DNA from: Bradyrhizobium sp. CSA112
GTDB lineage: Bacteria; Pseudomonadota; Alphaproteobacteria; Rhizobiales; Xanthobacteraceae
Direction of reading: 5' to 3'
NCBI RefSeq assembly: GCF_029051645.1
Contig: NZ_JAACFS010000008.1
Span: forward strand, 171,224 to 235,223
Length of the DNA stretch: 64,000 nucleotides
This document shows positions 29,022-37,396 of this stretch, in pieces. Under the pieces are notes generated by a model. The model saw only the letters and a list, made by a program, of their open reading frames with translations, did not search any database and was not told the DNA's origin. Position 1 is the first letter of the stretch; each line of letters starts with the position of its first letter. Both the position numbers and the translations under genes were made by a program.

Positions 29022-29999
29022 ATGAAATTTTTCGCGATCGCAGGCGTCGCAATATCGGTACTGTCAGCAGCAGTATTGAGCACTCCGGCCGAGGCCCAGC
29101 AATGGCCAGCGCGGCAGGTACGCCTGATCGTCCCCTATCCGGCAGGCGGCAATGTCGACAGCGCCGCGCGTGTCGTTGCCGACAGGCTGCAGGCGAAATT
29201 GGGCCAACCGTTCATCGTGGAAAACAAAGCTGGCGCCGGCGGCCTGATTGCCGGCGAGGCGTTCGCGAAAATGCCTCCCGACGGCTACGCGCTGTTTGTC
29301 GGCGCCAACGGCCCGGTCCTGTTTGCACCCGAGATCGCCAAGCGCGAGGCCTATAGCTGGAAGCGGGATTTCGTCCCGATCACGTCGATCACGATGACGC
29401 CGCTGGTGCTCGAAGTGCATCCGTCGGTGCCGGCCAAGAATCTGAAGGAATTCCTCGAACTCCCCCGCCGCGATCCCGGCAAGCTGACGATGGCCTCACC
29501 CGGCCAAGGCACCACCAACCATCTGCTCAGCGAGCTGATGCAATCGACGCTGGGCCTGCAATGGCTGACCGTACACTACCGCGGCAATGCGCCTGCTCTC
29601 AACGACCTGATCGGCGGACAGGTGCAATTTGCCCTAGACCAGATCTCGGTCGGTTTGCCGTCCATCAAGAGCGGCATGCTGCGCGCGCTCGCAGTCACCG
29701 GCAGCCGCCGCGCCTCCTGGCTTCCCGACGTCCCGACCTTCACTGAACTCGGCTACAAGGAATTTGACGGCCAGACCTTCACCGGCCTGTTCGCGCCCGC
29801 GCGCACGCCGGCCGAGATCGTGACCAAGCTGCACGAAACGCTGGCGGAGATCCTGAAAGATCCCGCCATCATCGAGAAGTTCAACGCGCTCGGCGCCGAG
29901 GCTGTATCGATGACGCCGGCGGAGTTCACGAGCTACCTCGAACGCGAGGACGCCAAGTGGATTCCGGTCGTCCGCAAGGCGAACATCAAGGCTGACTGA
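29022..29999 (+). CDS. Bug-family tripartite tricarboxylate transporter substrate-binding protein
   Basis: A 325-residue periplasmic solute receptor. A signal peptide (MKFFAIAGVAISVLSAAVLS, cleaved after AEA) precedes the Bug fold, with VRLIVPYPAGGNVDSAARVV and IVENKAGAGGLIAGEAFAK. These proteins bind carboxylates, including aromatic acids, and hand them to TctAB permeases; no TctA or TctB gene is next to it. First gene of the operon controlled by the divergent IclR regulator; 10 bases separate it from the next start. Confidence 0.9.
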   Translation: MKFFAIAGVAISVLSAAVLSTPAEAQQWPARQVRLIVPYPAGGNVDSAARVVADRLQAKLGQPFIVENKAGAGGLIAGEAFAKMPPDGYALFVGANGPVLFAPEIAKREAYSWKRDFVPITSITMTPLVLEVHPSVPAKNLKEFLELPRRDPGKLTMASPGQGTTNHLLSELMQSTLGLQWLTVHYRGNAPALNDLIGGQVQFALDQISVGLPSIKSGMLRALAVTGSRRASWLPDVPTFTELGYKEFDGQTFTGLFAPARTPAEIVTKLHETLAEILKDPAIIEKFNALGAEAVSMTPAEFTSYLEREDAKWIPVVRKANIKAD

Positions 30000-30009
30000 A
30001 AGCCATCAG

Positions 30010-30627
30010 ATGCGGATTGATCCTGCATATCTCGACCCAGAAACGGCCTACCGGCTGCTCACCGGCGTCGTGGTGCCGCGCCCGATCGCCTGGGTGACCA
30101 GCCTGTCGAGCAGCGGCGTGCTCAACCTCGCCCCGTTCTCTGCCTTTACCTTCGTTTCGCCGAAGCCGCCGATGCTGGCCATCAGCGTCGGCCGCAAGGC
30201 CGGAATCTACAAGGACACCGCGCAAAATATCCTCAACAACGAGGAGTATGTCGTTCACATCGCAAACTCGAGCCTGATGACAGCGGTGCACGAGAGTTCT
30301 ACCGAGCATCCGCCCGATGTCAGCGAGGTCGAGGAATTGCGGCTTGCGACGCTGCCCGGGGAACGCATCAAGGTGCCCCGTCTCGCCACAGCGCCGATCG
30401 CCATGGAATGCCGCTTTCGGCAGTGCCTCGAATTCGGCGAAACCCGCAGCCGGCTGATCGTCGGCGAGGTGCTGGTCTTCCATATCAGGGATGGGCTGCT
30501 GCAGAACGGCAAGATCGAAACCGAGGCGCTCGACCCGATCGCCCGCATCGCCGGTCCGCGTTACGCGAAGCTCGGCGAGATCGTCACCCTGAAGCCTGTA
30601 TTCCAGACGTCGAAAACTAAATCCTGA
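30010..30627 (+). CDS. Flavin reductase-like FMN-binding protein
   Basis: A 205-residue split-barrel flavin-binding protein. The motif RLLTGVVVPRPIAWVTSLSS and the segment LAPFSAFTFVSPKPPMLAIS are typical of the flavin reductase/DIM6-NTAB family, with a phosphate-binding region near residues 60-75. It could supply reduced FMN to a monooxygenase or act as an FMN-dependent enzyme in the pathway. No partner monooxygenase is nearby. Second gene of the catabolic operon. Confidence 0.82.
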   Translation: MRIDPAYLDPETAYRLLTGVVVPRPIAWVTSLSSSGVLNLAPFSAFTFVSPKPPMLAISVGRKAGIYKDTAQNILNNEEYVVHIANSSLMTAVHESSTEHPPDVSEVEELRLATLPGERIKVPRLATAPIAMECRFRQCLEFGETRSRLIVGEVLVFHIRDGLLQNGKIETEALDPIARIAGPRYAKLGEIVTLKPVFQTSKTKS

Positions 30628-30683
30628 AGCGTCGAAAGGCGCGGTCGCCGCGTGAACACGGCGCTGATCCGGAGATCCACCGC

Positions 30684-31544
30684 ATGCATCTTCTGAGTTT
30701 TCTCGCAGACGGTGAGCCGCGCTTCGGCGCGGCCGTTGCCGGTGGCGTGGTCGATCTCACCCAACGGCTCGGACCGAAATGCCCTGACCTTCGAACCCTG
30801 ATCGCCAAGGACGGTCTGGAAGTCGCACGTCAAATGGTGGCTGGCCTCAAGCCGAGCCATGCACTCGACGATGTCGTGTTGTTGCCGCCGATTCCGAACC
30901 CGGAAAAGCTCTGGTGCATCGGGGTCAACTACAAAGATCGCAACGCCGAGTACAAGGACAATTCGGACCTGCCGAAATATCCGAGCCTGTTCGTCCGCAA
31001 CCCCTCCTCGGTCGTCGGCTCCAACCAGCCGATCGAGAAGCCGAAGATCTCCGAACAGCTCGATTACGAGGGCGAGCTTGTGATCGTGATCGGCAAGGAA
31101 GGAAGACACATCCCGCGCGAGCGCGCCTTTGAGCACATCTTCGGCATGACGCTGTGCAACGAAGGCAGCGTTCGCGACTGGCTGCACCACGGCAAGTTCA
31201 ATGTCACCCAGGGCAAGAATTTCGATCGCTCGGGCAGCATCGGGCCATGGATCGTCACGTCGGACGAATGCGATCCGCGCGGACCGCACGACATCGTCAC
31301 CCGCGTCAATGGTGAAGAGCGCCAGAGCGATTCCACCGAGCGGCTGATGTTCCCGTTCGATTTCCTGATCGCCTACCTCTCCACCTTTGCCACCCTGAAA
31401 CCCGGCGACATGATCGCGACCGGCACCCCGACCGGGGCCGGCGCCCGCTTCACGCCGCCGCGCTGGCTCAAGGTCGGCGACGTCGTCGAAGTGGAATCCA
31501 AAGCCATCGGCATCCTTCGTAACACCGTGGCGGAGGAGCAATAG
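30684..31544 (+). CDS. Fumarylacetoacetate hydrolase family enzyme
   Basis: A 286-residue FAH-fold enzyme. An N-terminal cap (about 1-70) is followed by the catalytic barrel with LWCIGVNYKDRNAEY, YEGELVIVIGKEGRHIP (metal-binding Glu), GMTLCNEGSVRDW and ATGTPTGAG near the C-terminus. Family members hydrolyse, isomerise or decarboxylate keto-acids such as 5-oxopent-3-ene-tricarboxylate and oxalocrotonate. Next to a keto-pentenoate hydratase, a role in the lower meta-cleavage pathway is likely. Confidence 0.88.
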   Translation: MHLLSFLADGEPRFGAAVAGGVVDLTQRLGPKCPDLRTLIAKDGLEVARQMVAGLKPSHALDDVVLLPPIPNPEKLWCIGVNYKDRNAEYKDNSDLPKYPSLFVRNPSSVVGSNQPIEKPKISEQLDYEGELVIVIGKEGRHIPRERAFEHIFGMTLCNEGSVRDWLHHGKFNVTQGKNFDRSGSIGPWIVTSDECDPRGPHDIVTRVNGEERQSDSTERLMFPFDFLIAYLSTFATLKPGDMIATGTPTGAGARFTPPRWLKVGDVVEVESKAIGILRNTVAEEQ

Positions 31545-31548
31545 GCCG

Positions 31549-32318
31549 ATGCTCGATCAACAGACCATCGAACGGCTGGCGCAGCGCCTGGATGAGGCCG
31601 AACGCAGCAAGTCGCTGATACCCGCATTCACGCGCGAACACCCCGATCTCACGATCGAGGACGCCTACGCGATTCAGCGCGCCTGGACGAAACTGCAACT
31701 CTCCCGCGGCCGCGTCGTCAAGGGACACAAGATCGGCCTGACATCGAAGGCGATGCAGAATGCCGTCGGCATTGCCGAGCCGGATTACGGCGTGCTGTTC
31801 GCGGACATGTTCTACCCAGACGCATCCGCGATCCCGTTCGACCGCTTCCGCGCGCCGCGTATCGAGGTCGAACTGGCCTTTGTGCTGAAGACGCCGCTGA
31901 AAGGCCCTGAGTGCACGCTGTTCGACGTGCTCAACGCTACTGACTACGTCACGCCGGCGCTCCCGAGACGAAGGCGCCGCGCAAGGTGATGGACACGATC
32001 TCCGACAATGCCGCCAATGCGGCGCTGGTCGTCGGCGGCCGGCCCATTCGCCCGCTCGACGCCGACCTGCGCTGGATCGGCGCGCTGCTGTTTCGCAACG
32101 GCCAGATCGAGGAGACCGGCATCGCCGCCGGGGTTCTCAACCATCCCGCCAACGGCGTGGCCTGGCTCGCCGACCGCCTGGCCGCCCAGGGCGAGTATCT
32201 TGAAGCCGGTGAAGTGGTGCTGGCCGGATCGTTTACGCGCCCGGTCGAGATCGCCAGGGGCGACACCTTTCATGCCGATTACGGCCGGTTCGGATCGGTG
32301 TCCTGCCAGTTCGTCTGA
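31549..32318 (+). pseudogene. 2-keto-4-pentenoate hydratase, disrupted by a small deletion
   Basis: The N-terminal 140 residues (frame from 31549) and the C-terminal 110 (frame from 31986) together make one hydratase of the MhpD/DmpE family. The first part contains GHKIGLTSKAMQNAVGI and PRIEVELAFVLK; the second contains DTISDNAANAALVVGGRP and FHADYGRFGSVSCQF. At the junction (about 31960-31985) the usual EILDTRxxRxDP segment is missing. The frame then switches: the bases after GCGCTC read PETKAPRKVMDT only in another frame. I infer a deletion of about 32-35 bases. It is either a genuine loss of function or an assembly error. Confidence 0.85.
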
Positions 32319-32347
32319 GCAAGAAGCATCGCGGAGGAGGAGTAGAG

Positions 32348-32731
32348 ATGACAAGGCGCAGGAGCATTCATATCGGCGAGTTCAAGCACGCCAATCCCAT
32401 TCCGAACGCTTGCCGCATCGGCAATCTCCTGATGTCCGGCGTCATTCTCGGCCGCGACCCCACAACCGGCGCGATGCCGGAACGTATCGAGGACCAGTGC
32501 GCCAACATGTTCGCGCACATGAAGGCCATCGTGGAGGCCGGCGGCGGGACAACCGACGACATCATCAAGATGACGGTGTGGCTGCAGGACCGCACCCAGC
32601 GCGCGCCGGTGAATACCGAGTGGCTGAAAATGTTTCCCGACGAGCACTCACGCCCCGCCCGTCACGCGCTGCAGATGAACATGGACGGCGGCGCGCTCGT
32701 GCAATGCGATTTCACCGCCGTGATCGGCTGA
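32348..32731 (+). CDS. RidA/YjgF-family deaminase-like protein
   Basis: A 127-residue Rid-family protein with EAGGGTTDDIIKMTVWLQD, a family hallmark, and a C-terminal QCDFTAVIG. Rid proteins hydrolyse enamine/imine intermediates; one branch (AmnD-like) deaminates 2-aminomuconate. Next to a keto-pentenoate hydratase and an FAH-type enzyme, a 2-aminomuconate-deaminase-like role is a reasonable guess but not proven. It starts 29 bases after the broken hydratase and is followed closely by the amidohydrolase. Confidence 0.85.
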   Translation: MTRRRSIHIGEFKHANPIPNACRIGNLLMSGVILGRDPTTGAMPERIEDQCANMFAHMKAIVEAGGGTTDDIIKMTVWLQDRTQRAPVNTEWLKMFPDEHSRPARHALQMNMDGGALVQCDFTAVIG

Positions 32732-32749
32732 TCAAACAAGGAACCCGAG

Positions 32750-33625
32750 ATGGCGACTTATCTCCCCTTCGATCCGAACCCGCGCCGCCCCTCAAAACTG
32801 CCGCCGCCCAAGAGTGTCGACAGCCAGTTTCACGTGCTGGGCCCGCTGGAAAAATATCCGGTGCGGCCGGGTGCCGCCTACCAGATGCCGACCGCGACCT
32901 GGGAGGCCGCGCTGCGCGTCCACAAGGCGCTCGGCATCGAGCGCGGCATCATCGTGCAGACCACGACCTATGGCGCCGATCATTCCGTGGTGCTCGATGG
33001 CCTCGCCGCGATGGGACCGAACTATCGCGGCTGTGCCAACGCGCTGGTGTTTGCCGAAGCCGATGACGCCTATCTCGCCAAGCTGCACGATGCCGGTGTC
33101 CGCGGCGCCCGTTTCAGCTTCCGGCAGGAACTCGGCGCGGTGCTCTCGGACAAGGATTTTGCCCGCGCCATCGCGAAGATTCGCGAACTCGGCTGGTACG
33201 CAAAAATCCAGCCGGAGAAGGACGGCATCGTCTCCAGCGTCGCGAAGTACCAAAATCTTGACGTCCCCGTGCTGATCGATCACATGGCGCGGCCGGACCC
33301 GACACGCGGCAAGGATGACCCGAACCTGCAGAAGATGCTGGAGCTCCTGTCCAAGGGCAATTTCTGGGTGATGCTGTCGCTCGGCGAAAAGACCTCGAAA
33401 AAGGGCCCGCCCTGGGACGACGTCATCCCGATCGCGCGCGCCTATATCGACGCGGCGCCGGACCGTTGCGTCTGGGCCAGCGATTGGCCGCACCCCGTTT
33501 CGGTGGTGCAGCCGCCCAACGATGCCGACCTGCTCGAACTTCTCTACCGCTATGTGGCCGATGAAGCGGAGTTGCGGAAGATACTGGTGACCAATCCGGC
33601 AAAGCTGTTCGGCTTCGACGACTAG
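32750..33625 (+). CDS. Amidohydrolase-family metal-dependent hydrolase (PDC lactonase-like)
   Basis: A 291-residue TIM-barrel hydrolase. It resembles 2-pyrone-4,6-dicarboxylate lactonases (LigI) and related amidohydrolase_2 enzymes. Evidence is SQFHVLGPLEKYP near the N-terminus, GIIVQTTTYGADHS, VLIDHMARPDP and WASDWPHPV (Asp and His of the active site). Acts in the cytoplasm, probably opening a lactone or decarboxylating a ring-cleavage product. Last gene of the IclR-linked operon; two GC-rich palindromes follow its stop. Confidence 0.87.
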   Translation: MATYLPFDPNPRRPSKLPPPKSVDSQFHVLGPLEKYPVRPGAAYQMPTATWEAALRVHKALGIERGIIVQTTTYGADHSVVLDGLAAMGPNYRGCANALVFAEADDAYLAKLHDAGVRGARFSFRQELGAVLSDKDFARAIAKIRELGWYAKIQPEKDGIVSSVAKYQNLDVPVLIDHMARPDPTRGKDDPNLQKMLELLSKGNFWVMLSLGEKTSKKGPPWDDVIPIARAYIDAAPDRCVWASDWPHPVSVVQPPNDADLLELLYRYVADEAELRKILVTNPAKLFGFDD

Positions 33626-33653
33626 CCAGACTGCATCGAAGTTGATGTCCGGC

Positions 33654-33698
33654 CGCGGCTGCGCAGCCGCGAAATGACGCGATGCGGCCTCAGGCCGC
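33654..33698. terminator. Two GC-rich palindromes between convergent genes
   Basis: CGCGGCTGCGCAGCCGCG (33654-33671) is a perfect 18-base palindrome, and GCGGCCT-C-AGGCCGC (33684-33698) is a second perfect inverted repeat. They lie between the convergent amidohydrolase and methyltransferase genes. Neither has a T run, so they may be weak or factor-assisted terminators, or intergenic repeats. Confidence 0.5.
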
Positions 33699-33699
33699 C

Positions 33700-34509
33700 T
33701 CATGATCTACCGACAAGAAGCAAATGGTCCGTGGCGTGTCTGTACTGCGGTAATTTGCCTGTTAGAACGCCAAAATCGATGATCTTTTCGAAGATGCTGG
33801 GATTGTTGTTCGCAATAGCAGCGATTTCATTACGAGCGCCACTTGCAAACCCTTCCGCGCCAATTTCCTCCAGAATGACGAAACCAGCCTCTTGCATTTC
33901 CTTTCGGGCGTGGTCGGGATTGGACCAATGACATTCTGTGAAGCCCGAACAAGCGCGCGCTCCGACAAACTCAGCGCCGGTCAATAGAGCGGCCACGTTA
34001 AAACTGTCGGCAAACCATGCGGGAGCGTCCGTCAGCAACGTCCGCGCGATCCCCCAAGCGTTCAGATACGCTGCAATGACGATTCCATCTGGCTTTAGCA
34101 GCTGCCTTGCGGCCTGCAAGAACGCGATACGCTCTTCTCTCGCGGTGAGGTGGTAAAGAGGTCCAAGTGCCAAGATGCCGTCAAACTGCTGGCTGCGCAG
34201 TGCCGACAGGTCACGCGCATCTCCCACCAAGTATCGTTCGGCCTGCAAACCAAGCTCAGCCACTTTCGTCTCTGCCAAGGCGATATTTTCAGGTGACAAG
34301 TCAAAGAGGGTAGCGTGACAACCGCGCTTCAACAATTCGATCGTATAGCGACCCGGCCCACCCCCTATGTCGGCCACCTTCTCCTTTCGACCGGTTAAAT
34401 ACGCATCGATCAGTGCAAGGGTCGAGGCGAACTCAATTTGACATAGTGGGATATCCAAGCGGTCCCATTCTTTTTGGGCGTCCTTATAGAATTCCCGCAC
34501 TAAACTCAT
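33700..34509 (-). CDS. Class I SAM-dependent methyltransferase
   Basis: A 269-residue methyltransferase. Motif I is KVADIGGGPGRYTIELL, with the acidic residue of motif II in HATLFDLSPENIA and a later GILALGPLYHL. The substrate is unknown. Base composition is clearly lower in GC than that of its neighbours (about 48% in a sampled 60-base stretch around 34261) and third positions are mixed, suggesting recent acquisition. It stands alone between the catabolic operon and the AEC transporter. Confidence 0.85.
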   Translation of the reverse strand: MSLVREFYKDAQKEWDRLDIPLCQIEFASTLALIDAYLTGRKEKVADIGGGPGRYTIELLKRGCHATLFDLSPENIALAETKVAELGLQAERYLVGDARDLSALRSQQFDGILALGPLYHLTAREERIAFLQAARQLLKPDGIVIAAYLNAWGIARTLLTDAPAWFADSFNVAALLTGAEFVGARACSGFTECHWSNPDHARKEMQEAGFVILEEIGAEGFASGARNEIAAIANNNPSIFEKIIDFGVLTGKLPQYRHATDHLLLVGRS

Positions 34510-34570
34510 CCTTCAATCTCCCAACTTTTCAGCCATCACACGCATGGCTTGGTGTCGACCCGTGAAACAT

Positions 34571-35512
34571 TTAGCGCAGCGCGACCGTTACGAAGGCTAC
34601 GACGACGGGCAACGTCACCGCCGCCAGAACCGTCCCGAGCGCCACGGCGCCCGAGACGGCTTCGGTCAGCCGTCCGTACTGGGCCGAGAAGAGGTAGGCA
34701 TTGGCACCGGTCGGCATCGCGGCAAAGAGGACAACCACAGCCGCGGAAATCGGCTGCAGCGCCAGGACGTAGAACGCAAGGATCGCGGCAATGGCCGGCA
34801 TCGCCAGCAGCTTGAGCGCGCACATGACGGCCATCGCGACCGCCTGGCCCTTGATCCTGAATCCGAAGAGATTGATGCCGAGCGCGATCAGCGCCGTCGG
34901 CGAACCCGCCTGCGCCAGCAGTTCCAGCGTCTTGTCCGCAACGGGATGCAGCCCCAATCCGGTAAGGCGCCAAAGAAAGCCGAAGCCGAGCGCGAGCATG
35001 ATCGGATTGCGCGCGATCTCCCGTACGGCCCGCAGGACCAGGAGCGGCGCTGTCTCGGAAGACTTCCGCTCAGCCCATGCCATCTGCAGCGTGCCGCAAA
35101 GCCAAAGCAGCGGCGTATTGACCGACAGGATCAATGCCATCGAGCCGGCCGCCTGACTTCCCAGAGCCGACAACGTCAAGGGAATGCCGAGCATCACGAT
35201 GTTGCCGTAGATCGAGCCGATCGCGAGGACCACGCCGTCGGCCCGGGATTGCCGAAGAACGGATGACGCCAAAAGCGCGACCATCCAGGTCGCCGCCGTT
35301 GCCCCATAATAGGCGCCCCACACCGAGAAGGCATTGACGGCAGGAAATTCTGCGACGACCACGATCCGGAACAGGAGGGCGGGAATGGCAATGCTGAAGG
35401 CGAACTCGGAAATGCCCTTGTGCGCCGTCGGGGAGATGAAACGCAGAGCTACCGCCGCATAGCCGGCCGCGATCAACGCGAACACCGGAACGACGATCAA
35501 CACTGCGCTCAT
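34571..35512 (-). CDS. AEC-family (auxin efflux carrier-like) transporter
   Basis: A 313-residue inner-membrane protein with about ten hydrophobic helices in two five-helix halves, as in AEC carriers. Supporting stretches are LRFISPTAHKGISEFAF, IYGNIVMLGIPLTL and VLFAAMPTGANAYLFS. Bacterial members export or take up malate, malonate or similar acids. The start is the ATG at 35512 (MSAVLIVVPV); a longer frame upstream is not family-like. It is divergent from aat with under 90 bases between. Confidence 0.85.
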   Translation of the reverse strand: MSAVLIVVPVFALIAAGYAAVALRFISPTAHKGISEFAFSIAIPALLFRIVVVAEFPAVNAFSVWGAYYGATAATWMVALLASSVLRQSRADGVVLAIGSIYGNIVMLGIPLTLSALGSQAAGSMALILSVNTPLLWLCGTLQMAWAERKSSETAPLLVLRAVREIARNPIMLALGFGFLWRLTGLGLHPVADKTLELLAQAGSPTALIALGINLFGFRIKGQAVAMAVMCALKLLAMPAIAAILAFYVLALQPISAAVVVLFAAMPTGANAYLFSAQYGRLTEAVSGAVALGTVLAAVTLPVVVAFVTVALR

Positions 35513-35598
35513 GATGCACTCATTCACCTGCGATCGGGCCGCGCCGCCACTGTTACGGAACGTAGCATTCGCCCCGCGCATCCTGCTATCATGAGCCC

Positions 35599-36279
35599 AT
35601 GACCTCGCGCGAGTCAGCCGCTTCCGAAATCACGCCCGACGTGCTGCTGCGGGCCTATGCCTGCGGCATCTTCCCAATGGCCGAGAGCGCCGGCGATCCA
35701 ACGCTGTTCTGGGTCGAGCCGGAAATACGCGGGGTGATCCCGCTCGACGGCTTCCGCATCGCCTCGCGGCTCGCCCGCACCGTGCGCTCAGACGTGTTCA
35801 CCGTTACCGTCGATACCGCCTTCAAGGCGGTCATCGCGGGCTGCGCGGCGCCGCAGCCCGGCCGCGACGACACCTGGATCAACAAGCGCATCCGGGATCT
35901 CTATGTCGGGCTCCACGAGCTCGGGCACTGCCACAGCGTCGAGGTCTGGCAGGACGGCGACCTCGTCGGCGGCCTCTATGGCGTGAGCCTGGGGCGGGCT
36001 TTCTTCGGCGAGAGCATGTTTCATCGCGCCCGCGACGCCTCCAAAGTGGCGCTGGTGCATCTGGTGGCGCGGTTGATCGCAGGCGGATTCGAGTTGCTCG
36101 ACACGCAATATGTCACCGAGCATCTGCGCAGCTTCGGCGCGGTCGAAATTCCACGGCGCCGGTATCGCGTATTGCTCGACAAGGCGATCGCGGGCGAGCC
36201 TGCGGATTTCCTGAACTTGGCCGCCGGCAAACCGGTCGGCGGCGCAGAAGCGCTCGCGATCATTGCCGAACGCAATTGA
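35599..36279 (+). CDS. aat: Leucyl/phenylalanyl-tRNA-protein transferase
   Basis: A 226-residue cytoplasmic enzyme that adds Leu or Phe to N-terminal Arg/Lys of proteins, marking them for ClpS-ClpAP degradation (N-degron pathway). Family motifs are AYACGIFPMAE, FWVEPEIRGVIPLDGF, GGLYGVSLGRAFFGESMFH and LLDTQYVTEHLRSFGA. Length is normal. In most rhizobia it directly follows accC; here it is about 10.7 kb away, with accessory genes inserted between. Confidence 0.95.
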   Translation: MTSRESAASEITPDVLLRAYACGIFPMAESAGDPTLFWVEPEIRGVIPLDGFRIASRLARTVRSDVFTVTVDTAFKAVIAGCAAPQPGRDDTWINKRIRDLYVGLHELGHCHSVEVWQDGDLVGGLYGVSLGRAFFGESMFHRARDASKVALVHLVARLIAGGFELLDTQYVTEHLRSFGAVEIPRRRYRVLLDKAIAGEPADFLNLAAGKPVGGAEALAIIAERN

Positions 36280-36330
36280 TGCGTAGTCTTGCAAAACACC
36301 GAGGCGCTGCGGCGTCCGCTTCCGGTCGGC

Positions 36331-37365
36331 TCAAACCGGCGGCGGGTTCAATCGCGCAAAGCCTTCCTGGACGCGATAAGGATAATAGGGATAGCAGGGC
36401 ATCACCGCGCTCGCCTTGTCGAGGAGCGCGATCTGCTCGGCGGTCAGCGACCAGCCAATGGTGCCGAGATTGTCGCGGAGCTGCGCTTCGTCACGCGCGC
36501 CGATGATCACGGACGCCACGCTTGGGCGGGTGAGCAGCCATGCGATGGCGACCTGCGGCACGGTGCGACCGGTCTCGGTCGCGACCGCATCCAGGACGTC
36601 GACAACGCGATAGAGCCGCTCCTCGTCGACAGGCGGACCGAACTGCGCCGTCTCGCGCAGGCGACTGCCCGTCGGCAGCGGCTGGCCGCGTCTTATCCTG
36701 CCGGTGAGACGTCCCCAACCCAGCGGGCTCCAGACCAGCGCACCAACGCCCTGATCGAGGCCGAGCGGCATTAGCTCCCATTCGTAGTCGCGGCCGACGA
36801 GCGAATAATAGACCTGGTGCGCCACATGGCGCGGCCAGCCGTGACGCTCGGCAATGGCGAGCGATTTCATCAACTGCCAGCCCGAGAAATTGGAGGCGCC
36901 GACATAGCGCACCTTGCCGCCACGGACGAGCCCATCAAGCGTTGACAGCACTTCCTCGATCGGCGTGAAGGCATCGAAGGCGTGGAGCTGCAGCAAGTCA
37001 ATGTAGTCGGTCCCGAGCCGCCGCAAGGCGGCGTCCACCGCCAAAATGAGGCGATGCCGCGATGAGCCCGCGTCGAATGGACCGTCACCCATCGGCAGGC
37101 TCGTCTTGGTAGAGATCAACACCCTGTCGCGGCGACCTTTGATCGCAGCGCCGAGAATCGCTTCCGACGCGCCGTTCGAATAGACATCGGCGGTGTCGAA
37201 CAGGTTCACGCCCGCTTCGAGGCAGATGTCGACCAGCCGCCTTGCTTCCTCGGCACCGCTCTGGCCCCACGCCGAGAACAGCGGCCCCTCTCCGCCAAAC
37301 GTGCCGGTGCCGAAACTGATAACGGGGACCTTCAGGCCCGAGGCACCCAGGTTGCGATATTGCAT
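36331..37365 (-). CDS. Aldo/keto reductase
   Basis: A 344-residue NADPH-dependent TIM-barrel oxidoreductase. It contains SFGTGTFGGEGP, the catalytic Asp/Tyr stretch NLFDTADVYSNGASE and KTSLPMGDG, YIDLLQLHAFD and the NADP-binding VASVIIGARDEAQL. The start is ATG 37365 (MQYRNLGASGLKVP); a longer frame to 37524 is shadow. It lies 31 bases downstream of the MFS transporter on the same strand and is probably co-transcribed with it. Confidence 0.9.
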   Translation of the reverse strand: MQYRNLGASGLKVPVISFGTGTFGGEGPLFSAWGQSGAEEARRLVDICLEAGVNLFDTADVYSNGASEAILGAAIKGRRDRVLISTKTSLPMGDGPFDAGSSRHRLILAVDAALRRLGTDYIDLLQLHAFDAFTPIEEVLSTLDGLVRGGKVRYVGASNFSGWQLMKSLAIAERHGWPRHVAHQVYYSLVGRDYEWELMPLGLDQGVGALVWSPLGWGRLTGRIRRGQPLPTGSRLRETAQFGPPVDEERLYRVVDVLDAVATETGRTVPQVAIAWLLTRPSVASVIIGARDEAQLRDNLGTIGWSLTAEQIALLDKASAVMPCYPYYPYRVQEGFARLNPPPV

Positions 37366-37396
37366 CGACGTGCTCCCTTTCTTGATTGCTTTGCTT

